Positions 1 to 4,991 of a DNA stretch of 5,146 bases are shown piece by piece. Source of the stretch: Brevundimonas sp. (GTDB taxonomy: Bacteria; Pseudomonadota; Alphaproteobacteria; Caulobacterales; Caulobacteraceae); contig JAVHYH010000222.1 in assembly GCA_031119155.1 (NCBI GenBank), positions 1-5,146 of the forward strand, written 5' to 3'. Each line of letters starts with the position of its first letter. The first letter of the stretch is position 1. The notes beneath the pieces are model-generated. The model did no database searches and had not been told where the DNA came from. It worked only from the letters and a program-made list of their open reading frames with translations. Position numbers and translations under genes: made by a program.

Positions 1-47
1 ATCGGAGGCCGGATTTCGCGGTATCGTTGTTCGCTTCATTGAGGGCC

Positions 48-54
48 GGGAGGG
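48..54 (+). promoter_or_regulatory. Ribosome binding site fixing a GTG start
   Basis: GGGAGGG lies 7 nt before the GTG at 62. It is a near-perfect anti-16S match at correct spacing. The next in-frame candidate, ATG at 74, is about 19 nt away, so the site favours the GTG. It also keeps the basic residue (Arg3) expected before a signal-peptide hydrophobic core. Confidence 0.7.
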
Positions 55-61
55 CCACGCC

Positions 62-976
62 GTGATCAGATTGATGTCGCCCGCTGTGGCTCTCGCCGCG
101 CTTCTGGTCGCGGCCTTGCCGTCCATGGCGCAGGAAACGCCCCCGCCGCCCCAGGACGCCGCCGGGCCGGAGACCACCCTGTCGGATGTCGTGGTCGAGG
201 GCGCCCTGGTGGATCGCGCGCGCCGCTTCGTGGACGAGATCAGCCGCGCGCCCGGCCGCCGTCCCCTGGCGCGCTGGAACGGTCCGCTGTGCGTCGGTGT
301 GGCCAATCTTCGCGCCGACGCCGCGCAGGCGCTGATCGACCGGGTGGCGGTGGTCGGCGGCGTGCTGGGCGTGCGCTCGGGAGAGCCGGGTTGCCGCCCT
401 AACGTCATGGTGGTCGCCGCCCACACCGGTGACGCCGACGCGATCATCCAGGACGCCACCCGCGACATCAACGCCTTCCGTCCGTCGCTCGGCGGCGCCG
501 ATCTCGGGGGCGCGGCCCTGAGCGCGTTCAGGGATTCGAAGGCGCCGGTGCGCTGGTGGCATGTGAGCCTGCCGGTTCTCAACGACACCGGCGAGGTCGC
601 CATTCCCCTGTGGCCGGACGAGGCGCCGCGGCTGAACGTCAGCCGGTCATCCCGGGTCGCCTCGAACCTGCGCAGCGACCTGGCGCGGGTGATCATCGTC
701 ATCGATGTGGACAAGGCGTCGACCACCTCCTTCTCGGCCCTGTCGGACTATGTCGCCCTGCTGGCGCTCGCCCAGATCGACCCGGCGGTCGATGTCGAGG
801 CGGCGGACACGATCATGAACCTGTTTTCCAGCCCGAACGCGCCGCAGGGGCTGACGGACTGGGACGCGAACTTCCTCGTCTCGCTCTATGAGTCGCGCTC
901 AAATCCGGTGAACGGACGCCAGCAGGAAACGGAGCTGGCCCGCCGGATGGCCCGGACCCATCGGGCCGGCGGCTGA
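62..976 (+). CDS. Secreted protein of unknown function
   Basis: This encodes 304 residues of unknown function. A Sec-type signal peptide is visible: basic Arg3, a hydrophobic Ala/Leu/Val core at about residues 7-19, and a likely cleavage site after Ser-Met-Ala (residues 21-23). The protein is therefore probably periplasmic or outer-membrane associated. A Pro-rich linker (about 26-32) follows. After it comes a DVVVEG stretch (42-47) that resembles the start of TonB-dependent receptor plugs, but no beta-barrel sequence follows. The mature part has exactly two cysteines, Cys77 (in ARWNGPLC) and Cys111 (in GCRPN), which could form a disulfide. From memory, the pattern ARW..P.C.GV, then GC.PN, then a late LSDY and LTDWD resembles an uncharacterised exported protein family of Caulobacterales and sphingomonads. 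The frame stays open to the left edge, but the signal peptide and ribosome site support 62 as the start. No transmembrane segment follows the leader. The gene ends 158 nt before clpP. I can assign no function. Confidence 0.85.
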   Translation: MIRLMSPAVALAALLVAALPSMAQETPPPPQDAAGPETTLSDVVVEGALVDRARRFVDEISRAPGRRPLARWNGPLCVGVANLRADAAQALIDRVAVVGGVLGVRSGEPGCRPNVMVVAAHTGDADAIIQDATRDINAFRPSLGGADLGGAALSAFRDSKAPVRWWHVSLPVLNDTGEVAIPLWPDEAPRLNVSRSSRVASNLRSDLARVIIVIDVDKASTTSFSALSDYVALLALAQIDPAVDVEAADTIMNLFSSPNAPQGLTDWDANFLVSLYESRSNPVNGRQQETELARRMARTHRAGG

Positions 977-984
977 AGCCTGTC

Positions 985-1001
985 TTCGCCACGTTGGCGA
1001 A
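985..1001 (+). other. Perfect 7-bp hairpin just after the secreted-protein gene
   Basis: TTCGCCA pairs perfectly with TGGCGAA across a CGT loop. It begins 8 nt after the stop codon at 974-976. No T-run follows, so it is not a classical intrinsic terminator; it could be a processing or pausing stem, or part of the clpP leader. Its right arm contains a GANTC site (GAATC, 999-1003). The same six-base arms recur in the hairpin at 1092-1110. Confidence 0.4.
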
Positions 1002-1049
1002 TCCGTGCGCATCGGTGCGGCGCCGTGGCCGCTCGTCATCGCGTGAACC

Positions 1050-1078
1050 TTGCGTCCATCAGTTCGGGCGACGATATC
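1050..1078 (+). promoter_or_regulatory. Weak candidate clpP promoter
   Basis: TTGCGT (1050-1055) and GATATC (1073-1078) are separated by 17 nt, a usual -35/-10 spacing, and would start transcription roughly 50 nt before clpP. Each hexamer matches the consensus only partly, so this is a guess based on spacing and on the absence of better candidates between 977 and 1134. Transcription could also read through from the upstream gene. Confidence 0.2.
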
Positions 1079-1091
1079 CATGCAATGAGGA

Positions 1092-1110
1092 CGGCGAAGC
1101 TGATTCGCCG
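1092..1110 (+). promoter_or_regulatory. Hairpin in the clpP 5' leader
   Basis: CGGCGAA pairs perfectly with TTCGCCG around a GCTGA loop, ending 12 nt before the clpP ribosome binding site. A GANTC site (GATTC, 1102-1106) spans the loop and right arm. The arms are complementary to those of the 985-1001 hairpin, so alternative pairings are possible. A regulatory role is inferred from position only. Confidence 0.35.
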
Positions 1111-1122
1111 CGCCAGCATCCC

Positions 1123-1129
1123 GAGAAGG
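1123..1129 (+). promoter_or_regulatory. Ribosome binding site that sets the clpP start
   Basis: GAGAAGG sits 5 nt before the ATG at 1135. The open frame extends back to 994, but residues encoded there are Arg-rich and unlike any ClpP. This site, together with the family length, selects the ATG at 1135. The same GAGAAGG motif precedes clpX (3622-3628). Confidence 0.7.
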
Positions 1130-1134
1130 CACGA

Positions 1135-1782
1135 ATGCGCGATCCGATCGAACTGATGAACATGAACCTCGTCCCGATGGTGGTCGAGCAATCCAGCCGG
1201 GGCGAGCGCTCCTTCGACATCTTCTCGCGCCTGCTGCGCGAACGCATCATCTTCCTGACCGGCCCGTTCGAGGACGGCATGGCCAGCCTGATCTGCGCCC
1301 AGCTTCTCTTCCTGGAGTCCGAGAACCCCAAGAAAGAGATCGCCATGTACATCAACTCGCCGGGCGGCGTGGTGACCTCGGCGCTCGCGATCTACGACAC
1401 CATGCAATACATCAAGAGCCCGGTCTCGACGGTGTGCATGGGCATGGCCGCCTCGGCCGGTTCGCTGATCCTGACGGCCGGCGCCGCCGGCCAGCGCGTG
1501 GCCCTGCCGAACGCCCGCGTCATGGTGCACCAGCCCTCGGGCGGTTTCCGCGGCCAGGCCTCGGACATCGAACTGCACGCCGCCGACATCCGCTACACCA
1601 AGAAGCGCCTGAACGAGATCTACGTCCAGCACACCGGCCGCACCTATGAGGAAGTCGAAAAGACCCTCGACCGCGACCACTTCATGTCGGCGGAAGAAGC
1701 CAAGGCCTGGGGCATCGTGGACCACGTCTACGACCGCCGCGAACAGGCCGACGCCGACGGTGTGAAGACGCCGGGGGCCTGA
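1135..1782 (+). CDS. clpP: ATP-dependent Clp protease proteolytic subunit ClpP
   Basis: This is the serine peptidase (family S14) whose two heptameric rings form the degradation chamber of ClpXP in the cytoplasm. From the ATG at 1135 it has 215 residues, close to the usual 195-215. The catalytic triad is visible: Ser107 in GMAAS, His132 in MVHQP, and Asp181 in DRDHF. The 25- and 49-residue spacings match the E. coli enzyme. Other family signatures are YINSPGG (72-78), the oxyanion-side glycines, the handle-helix region around 141-170, and the terminal WGIVD (192-196). The first 10-11 residues are probably a propeptide, since mature E. coli ClpP begins at the equivalent of LVPMV (12-16). The C-terminal tail (about 201-215) is charged and variable. 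Family knowledge: with ClpX it degrades ssrA-tagged proteins, and in Caulobacter it degrades CtrA, making it essential there. It is separated from clpX by three genes, one on the opposite strand, so the two must be transcribed independently. Confidence 0.98.
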   Translation: MRDPIELMNMNLVPMVVEQSSRGERSFDIFSRLLRERIIFLTGPFEDGMASLICAQLLFLESENPKKEIAMYINSPGGVVTSALAIYDTMQYIKSPVSTVCMGMAASAGSLILTAGAAGQRVALPNARVMVHQPSGGFRGQASDIELHAADIRYTKKRLNEIYVQHTGRTYEEVEKTLDRDHFMSAEEAKAWGIVDHVYDRREQADADGVKTPGA

Positions 1783-1813
1783 TCGGCCTTCCGCCATCCA
1801 GGCTGCGACAATT

Positions 1814-1847
1814 TGCGGGGCGGAGATCCGACGGTCTCCGCCCCGCA
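1814..1847 (+). terminator. Strong hairpin after clpP (probable terminator without U-tract)
   Basis: A perfect 13-bp stem (arms 1814-1826 and 1835-1847, core GCGGGGCGGAGA/TCTCCGCCCCGC) closes on an 8-nt loop that can extend by a T-G and a C-G pair to a CGAC tetraloop. It starts 32 nt after the clpP stop. The following bases, TCGCGTTAG, are not T-rich, so it may end transcripts with Rho, or act as a 3' stabiliser or attenuator before the cytochrome gene 45 nt downstream. The stem is clearly real; the termination role is inferred. Confidence 0.65.
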
Positions 1848-1891
1848 TCGCGTTAGAGGCAGGCAACCTTCACCGGAACAGGACTTTCCCC

Positions 1892-2434
1892 ATGGCGATC
1901 CGCTGGCGCGACGACGGCTTCAGATACGGCGCGATCACCCGCGCCCTGCACTGGGCGGTGGCCGGCCTGCTGGTCTGGCAGTTCGCGGGCATGGCGGTGA
2001 AGCTGATCGTCGGGCGGTCGGAGCTGACGGCCTTCATGGTCGGCAGCCACAAGCCGATCGGAACCCTGCTGATGGCGCTGATCGTCAGCCGGGCCGTGTG
2101 GGGGCTCTACAATTTGCGCCGGCGTCCGTCGCATGGGGGCGGATTCCTGGGGATGGCGGCGCTGGCCGGCCATCTGCTGCTGTACGGCCTGATGCTGGTC
2201 GTGCCCTTCCTGGCCCTGCTGCGTCAGTACGGTTCGGGCCGTCCGCTGGAGGTGTTTGGCCTGACGCTGATGCCTGGCGGCTATCCCGAGATCGCCTGGA
2301 TGACGGCGCCGGGCGACGCCCTGCACGGGCTGCTGGCCTGGGTCCTGCTGGCCGCCATCGTCGGCCACATCGCCATGGTTCTGGTCCACCGCTATGTCTG
2401 GAAGGACAATACTGTCGGGCGGATGATGGGCTGA
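1892..2434 (+). CDS. Cytochrome b561-type membrane haem protein
   Basis: This encodes 180 residues with four predicted inner-membrane helices at about 17-38, 55-74, 88-110 and 143-168. It fits the bacterial cytochrome b561 (CybB/YodB) family in length and motifs. These are RYGAITRALHW at the N-terminus, SHKPIG before helix 2, GHLLLYGLM in helix 3, FGLTLMPGG in the periplasmic loop, and the diagnostic ending HRYVWKDNTVGRMM. Likely haem b ligands, by comparison with E. coli b561, are His20, His53, His145 and His159, which would bind two haems; His94 and His166 are also conserved-looking. Family knowledge: E. coli CybB oxidises superoxide and passes electrons to ubiquinone; other members have undefined electron-transfer partners. 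I cannot tell which activity this one has. AGGA (1880-1883), 8 nt before the ATG, supports the start. It lies just beyond the clpP hairpin and is followed after 25 nt by a small gene on the same strand, so those two probably form an operon. Confidence 0.92.
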   Translation: MAIRWRDDGFRYGAITRALHWAVAGLLVWQFAGMAVKLIVGRSELTAFMVGSHKPIGTLLMALIVSRAVWGLYNLRRRPSHGGGFLGMAALAGHLLLYGLMLVVPFLALLRQYGSGRPLEVFGLTLMPGGYPEIAWMTAPGDALHGLLAWVLLAAIVGHIAMVLVHRYVWKDNTVGRMMG

Positions 2435-2459
2435 GGCCCGATTGTGCTATCAGGCGGCC

Positions 2460-2777
2460 ATGCAAACACGTGACTCCAGCGGGACCGTAGAGGTCGACGG
2501 CGACGTTTATCATTGGGAACTGCGCCGACAGCCGCGCCCGACGCACGGCGGCCAGTGGGAAGGCATCGCCGTCACCCTGCGCCATGTCGACTTCAAGCGG
2601 GAGGCCATCGTGCAGTTCCCGCCGCCGCTGCGCCCGAACGGCCGTCCGGACACCGAGAAGCAGTTCGTCAACACCGACCATGTCCGCAACGCGGTGACCG
2701 CCGTGATCGAGGCGGGCTGGGAGCCCACGTCGCGCGGCAAGGCCGTCAGCTTCGACGTGGACGAACAGGGCCGGTGA
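2460..2777 (+). CDS. Small conserved-looking cytoplasmic protein, unknown function
   Basis: This encodes 105 residues from the ATG at 2460. The frame extends back to a TTG at 2442, but AGG at 2452-2454, 5 nt ahead of the ATG, favours the ATG. There is no signal peptide, transmembrane helix or cysteine, so it is probably soluble and cytoplasmic. Visible features are VDGDVYHWELRRQP near the start, a central beta-like stretch GIAVTLRHVDFKREAIVQFP, and a C-terminal helix ending AGWEPTSRGKAVSFDVD. From memory this Y-x-W-x-L ... W-E-P-x-S-R-G-K layout resembles small uncharacterised proteobacterial proteins; no function is known to me. Third-position G/C bias is strong, as in its neighbours, which supports a real gene. 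It follows the cytochrome gene by 25 nt and its stop is 6 nt from the convergent cicA stop. Confidence 0.75.
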   Translation: MQTRDSSGTVEVDGDVYHWELRRQPRPTHGGQWEGIAVTLRHVDFKREAIVQFPPPLRPNGRPDTEKQFVNTDHVRNAVTAVIEAGWEPTSRGKAVSFDVDEQGR

Positions 2778-2783
2778 GGGCGC

Positions 2784-3443
2784 TCAGGGCCGCCCGGTGA
2801 ACACCCGGAAGCCCTTCTCATCCGCCGCCGCGATCATCTCGGTATCGCCCGAGGTGTCGCCATAGGCCGCGGTCAGGTGGAGATCCGGGCCATAGGCCGC
2901 GCGCAGACGTCGCATCTTCTCCTCGCCCCGGCAGTTGGGGGTGTCGAAGCCGCCGGTGATCCGGTCGTCGGAATCAAACGCCAGATGAGTGCCGATCAGG
3001 CCCTCAGCGCCCAGACGGCGAGCGAAGGGGGCGACCGTGGTGTCCGGGCTGGCGGTCACGATTACGCGATGGGCGCCGCGTTTTCCCCAGTCATTCCAGA
3101 CCTTCAGCGCGTCCGGGCGCATGAATTCCGACCAGACCTGATCCGCGAAGCGCTCGGCCTCGGCCTCCAGTTCGGCCCGGCTGACGCCCTTCAGGAACTC
3201 CTTCACCGAGGCCGCCTTGATCCGTCCCCGGTCGCGATCCCGCGCATAGGCCGCCACGGCGGGGGCCATCTTCACAAGGCCCAGCGCCCAGCCGCCCGGC
3301 CCGGCGCGCCAGCGCAGGAAGCTGGTGAAGCTGTCGCGGATGGTCAGGGTGCCGTCGAAATCGAAGGCGACGACCGGCACGCCGCTTGCAACGCCCGGTT
3401 CGGGAGTCTGGCGAAAGTCCTTAACGTTTCCCATGTCAGACAT
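2784..3443 (-). CDS. cicA: HAD subfamily IB phosphatase CicA
   Basis: This encodes 219 residues of a haloacid dehalogenase-type phosphatase related to phosphoserine phosphatase. All four HAD motifs are present: DFDGT with nucleophile Asp28 and general acid/base Asp30; Ser132 in VTAS; Lys176 in GEEKMRRL; and GDTSGD (195-200) with Mg2+-binding acidic residues. The segment between motifs I and II (about 38-115) is helical and would be the C1 cap that sets substrate choice. The substrate is unknown. The first 20 residues form a loose extension before the core. An in-frame TGA lies six codons upstream of the chosen ATG; Met4 is the only nearby alternative. In C. crescentus, as I recall the literature, cicA sits between clpP and clpX and its dosage is critical for growth and normal morphology. 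Position and motifs together support the name. It is divergent from clpX (189 nt shared upstream region) and convergent with the small gene ending at 2777. Confidence 0.9.
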   Translation of the reverse strand: MSDMGNVKDFRQTPEPGVASGVPVVAFDFDGTLTIRDSFTSFLRWRAGPGGWALGLVKMAPAVAAYARDRDRGRIKAASVKEFLKGVSRAELEAEAERFADQVWSEFMRPDALKVWNDWGKRGAHRVIVTASPDTTVAPFARRLGAEGLIGTHLAFDSDDRITGGFDTPNCRGEEKMRRLRAAYGPDLHLTAAYGDTSGDTEMIAAADEKGFRVFTGRP

Positions 3444-3529
3444 TCGCCGTGATCCCCATCAACAGTGAACGTCCCGAAACCCTCATCGGCCACGCTTCGG
3501 CGGGCTTGTGGCGGACGCTGGGATGGGTG

Positions 3530-3563
3530 ATTGTCAATTTTTGAAGACCTTTGCGCCCAATGT
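3530..3563 (+). promoter_or_regulatory. AT-rich island, candidate cicA/clpX divergent promoter region
   Basis: This is the only AT-rich stretch in the 189-nt gap between cicA and clpX. On the plus strand it holds TTGTCA (3531-3536), TTGAAG (3541-3546) and CCCAATGT (3556-3563). The last two resemble the heat-shock sigma-32 elements TTGAAA and CCCCATNT, but they are only 9 nt apart, where 12-14 is usual. On the minus strand, 3537-3532 reads TTGACA, a perfect housekeeping -35 facing cicA, but I find no convincing -10 for it. The short palindrome TCAA-TTT-TTGA spans 3534-3544. The region probably contains promoters; their exact positions are uncertain. Confidence 0.4.
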
Positions 3564-3572
3564 TCGGGAATC

Positions 3573-3595
3573 AACGCGGAGGAAGCGCGTTCCGC
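3573..3595 (+). other. Inverted repeats in the clpX leader
   Basis: AACGCG (3573-3578) pairs with CGCGTT (3586-3591) around a 7-nt loop. Overlapping this, GGAA (3581-3584) can pair with TTCC (3590-3593), and GCGGA (3576-3580) with TCCGC (3591-3595). The options exclude one another and all are short. The element lies about 27 nt upstream of the clpX ribosome site. A role is not established. Confidence 0.2.
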
Positions 3596-3632
3596 CTCAT
3601 ATCGGGGTGAACCGCGGGAGTGAGAAGGGTCT

Positions 3633-4919
3633 ATGACCAAGGCAGCCGGCACCGACGCCAAAAGTACGCTCTACTGCTCGTTCTGCGGCAAGAGCCAGCA
3701 CGAGGTGCGCAAGCTCATCGCCGGACCGACCGTGTTCATCTGTGATGAATGCGTCGAGCTGTGCATGGACATCATCCGTGAAGAGCACAAAATCTCCTTC
3801 TCGAAGGCCAAGGACGGCGTCCCGAGCCCGAAGGAAATCCGTGAGGTCCTGGATGACTATGTCATCGGTCAGGGGCACGCGAAGAAGGTGCTCTCGGTCG
3901 CGGTCCACAACCACTACAAGCGCCTGAACCACGCGACGAAGAACAACGACGTCGAGCTGGCCAAGTCGAACATCATGCTGATCGGCCCGACGGGCTCCGG
4001 CAAGACGCTGCTGGCCCAGACGCTGGCGCGCATCATCGACGTGCCCTTCACCATGGCCGACGCCACCACCCTGACCGAAGCCGGTTATGTGGGCGAGGAC
4101 GTCGAGAACATCATCCTGAAGCTGCTTCAGGCGTCCGACTACAACGTCGAGCGGGCCCAGCGCGGCATCGTTTACATCGACGAAATCGACAAGATTTCGC
4201 GCAAGTCGGACAACCCGTCGATCACCCGCGACGTGTCGGGCGAGGGCGTGCAGCAGGCCCTGCTGAAGATCATGGAAGGCACCGTCGCCTCCGTGCCCCC
4301 GCAGGGCGGTCGCAAGCATCCGCAGCAGGAGTTCCTGCAGGTCGATACCGCCAACATCCTCTTCATCGTCGGCGGCGCCTTCGCCGGACTGGAGAAGGTG
4401 ATCTCGGCGCGCGGCGAGGGGGCCTCGATCGGCTTCGGCGCCCGCGTGAAGGAAATCGACGAGCGCCGCACGGGCGACATCCTCAAGGGTGTCGAGCCGG
4501 ACGATCTGATGCGCTTCGGCCTGATCCCCGAGTTCATCGGCCGTCTGCCGGTTCTGGCGACGCTGGAAGACCTGGACGAGAAGGCGCTGGTCACCATCCT
4601 GACCGAGCCGAAGAACGCCCTGGTCAAGCAGTACAAGCGCCTGTTCGAGATGGAGAACGTGGACCTGACCTTCACCGACGACGCGCTGAACGCCGTCGCC
4701 AAGAAGGCCATCACCCGCAAGACCGGCGCGCGGGGCCTGCGCTCGATCCTGGAAGGCATCCTGCTCGAGACCATGTTCGAGCTGCCGACCTTTGAGGGCG
4801 TCGAGGAAGTCGTCGTCAACGCCGAGGTCATCGAAGGCAAGGCCCAGCCGCTGCTGATCTATGCCGAGACCAAGGGCAAGAAGAGCGCCGCCGCCGCGAC
4901 GCCTGACAGCGCCGCCTGA
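3633..4919 (+). CDS. clpX: ATP-dependent protease ATP-binding subunit ClpX
   Basis: This encodes 428 residues of the AAA+ unfoldase that recognises, unfolds and translocates substrates into ClpP in the cytoplasm. The N-terminal zinc-binding domain has Cys15, Cys18, Cys37 and Cys40 and serves for dimerisation and adaptor or substrate docking. The AAA+ module shows Walker A GPTGSGKT (118-125), pore-1 loop GYVG (151-154), Walker B with Asp183-Glu184, the RKH pore entrance loop (227-229), the ClpP-docking IGF tripeptide (266-268), a probable arginine finger Arg304 in EFIGRLP, and sensor-2 Arg370 in GARGLR. Nothing essential is missing and the length is typical. GAGAAGG (3622-3628) lies 4 nt before the ATG, and the N-terminus MTKAA matches what I recall of Caulobacter ClpX. 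The last 14 residues are Ala-rich and end in Ser-Ala-Ala. In Caulobacter, ClpXP with adaptors such as CpdR, RcdA and PopA removes CtrA at the G1-S transition; those adaptors are not in this window. The gene has its own upstream region and its own terminator, so it is probably monocistronic. Confidence 0.99.
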   Translation: MTKAAGTDAKSTLYCSFCGKSQHEVRKLIAGPTVFICDECVELCMDIIREEHKISFSKAKDGVPSPKEIREVLDDYVIGQGHAKKVLSVAVHNHYKRLNHATKNNDVELAKSNIMLIGPTGSGKTLLAQTLARIIDVPFTMADATTLTEAGYVGEDVENIILKLLQASDYNVERAQRGIVYIDEIDKISRKSDNPSITRDVSGEGVQQALLKIMEGTVASVPPQGGRKHPQQEFLQVDTANILFIVGGAFAGLEKVISARGEGASIGFGARVKEIDERRTGDILKGVEPDDLMRFGLIPEFIGRLPVLATLEDLDEKALVTILTEPKNALVKQYKRLFEMENVDLTFTDDALNAVAKKAITRKTGARGLRSILEGILLETMFELPTFEGVEEVVVNAEVIEGKAQPLLIYAETKGKKSAAAATPDSAA

Positions 4920-4941
4920 TCGGATTGCTCTGCTGAAACTG

Positions 4942-4972
4942 AAAAGGCCGCCCTTCACGGGGCGGCCTTTTT
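4942..4972 (+). terminator. Intrinsic terminator of clpX, probably bidirectional
   Basis: Arms 4942-4953 (AAAAGGCCGCCC) and 4960-4971 (GGGCGGCCTTTT) form a perfect 12-bp stem with a 6-nt loop, followed by T to 4972. It starts 22 nt after the clpX stop. On the opposite strand the same stem is followed by TTTT, and it lies 19 nt past the stop of the convergent gene ending at 4992, so it likely serves both. Confidence 0.92.
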
Positions 4973-4991
4973 GCTGTCCGGGGCTCGCCGA

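Noticed and set aside
37..39. Minus-strand ATG opening a frame to the left edge
   Set aside because: No ribosome binding site ahead of it and poor third-position G/C in the 13 visible codons.
994..1134. N-terminal extension of ClpP by 47 residues
   Set aside because: The extension is Arg-rich and unlike ClpP, while ATG 1135 has a good ribosome site and gives the family length.
1776..1788. GGCC-TGATC-GGCC inverted repeat over the clpP stop
   Set aside because: A 4-bp stem of self-complementary GGCC is expected by chance in this GC-rich DNA.
1036..1866. 276-residue open frame antisense to clpP
   Set aside because: Shadow of clpP; it also runs through the clpP leader and the downstream hairpin, which is unlikely for a coding gene.
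1810..2115. Ten-base direct repeat ACAATTTGCG at about 1808 and 2109
   Set aside because: Two copies only, one inside a coding region, no shared flanks; taken as coincidence.
1813..2490. 225-residue plus-strand frame overlapping the b561 gene
   Set aside because: Arg/Pro/Gly-rich shadow; the b561 frame has clear family motifs and a ribosome site.
3421..3434. TTAACG near the cicA start as a CtrA site
   Set aside because: Only one TTAA half-site; the second half at N7 is absent, and it lies within the cicA coding sequence.
2877..3452. 191-residue plus-strand frame opposite cicA
   Set aside because: Shadow of cicA, whose frame carries all four HAD motifs.
3597..4958. 453-residue open frame antisense to clpX
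   Set aside because: It lies entirely opposite a certain clpX gene and its composition (Asp/Val/Leu/His runs) is what antisense of GC-biased codons gives. No signature motifs or ribosome site.
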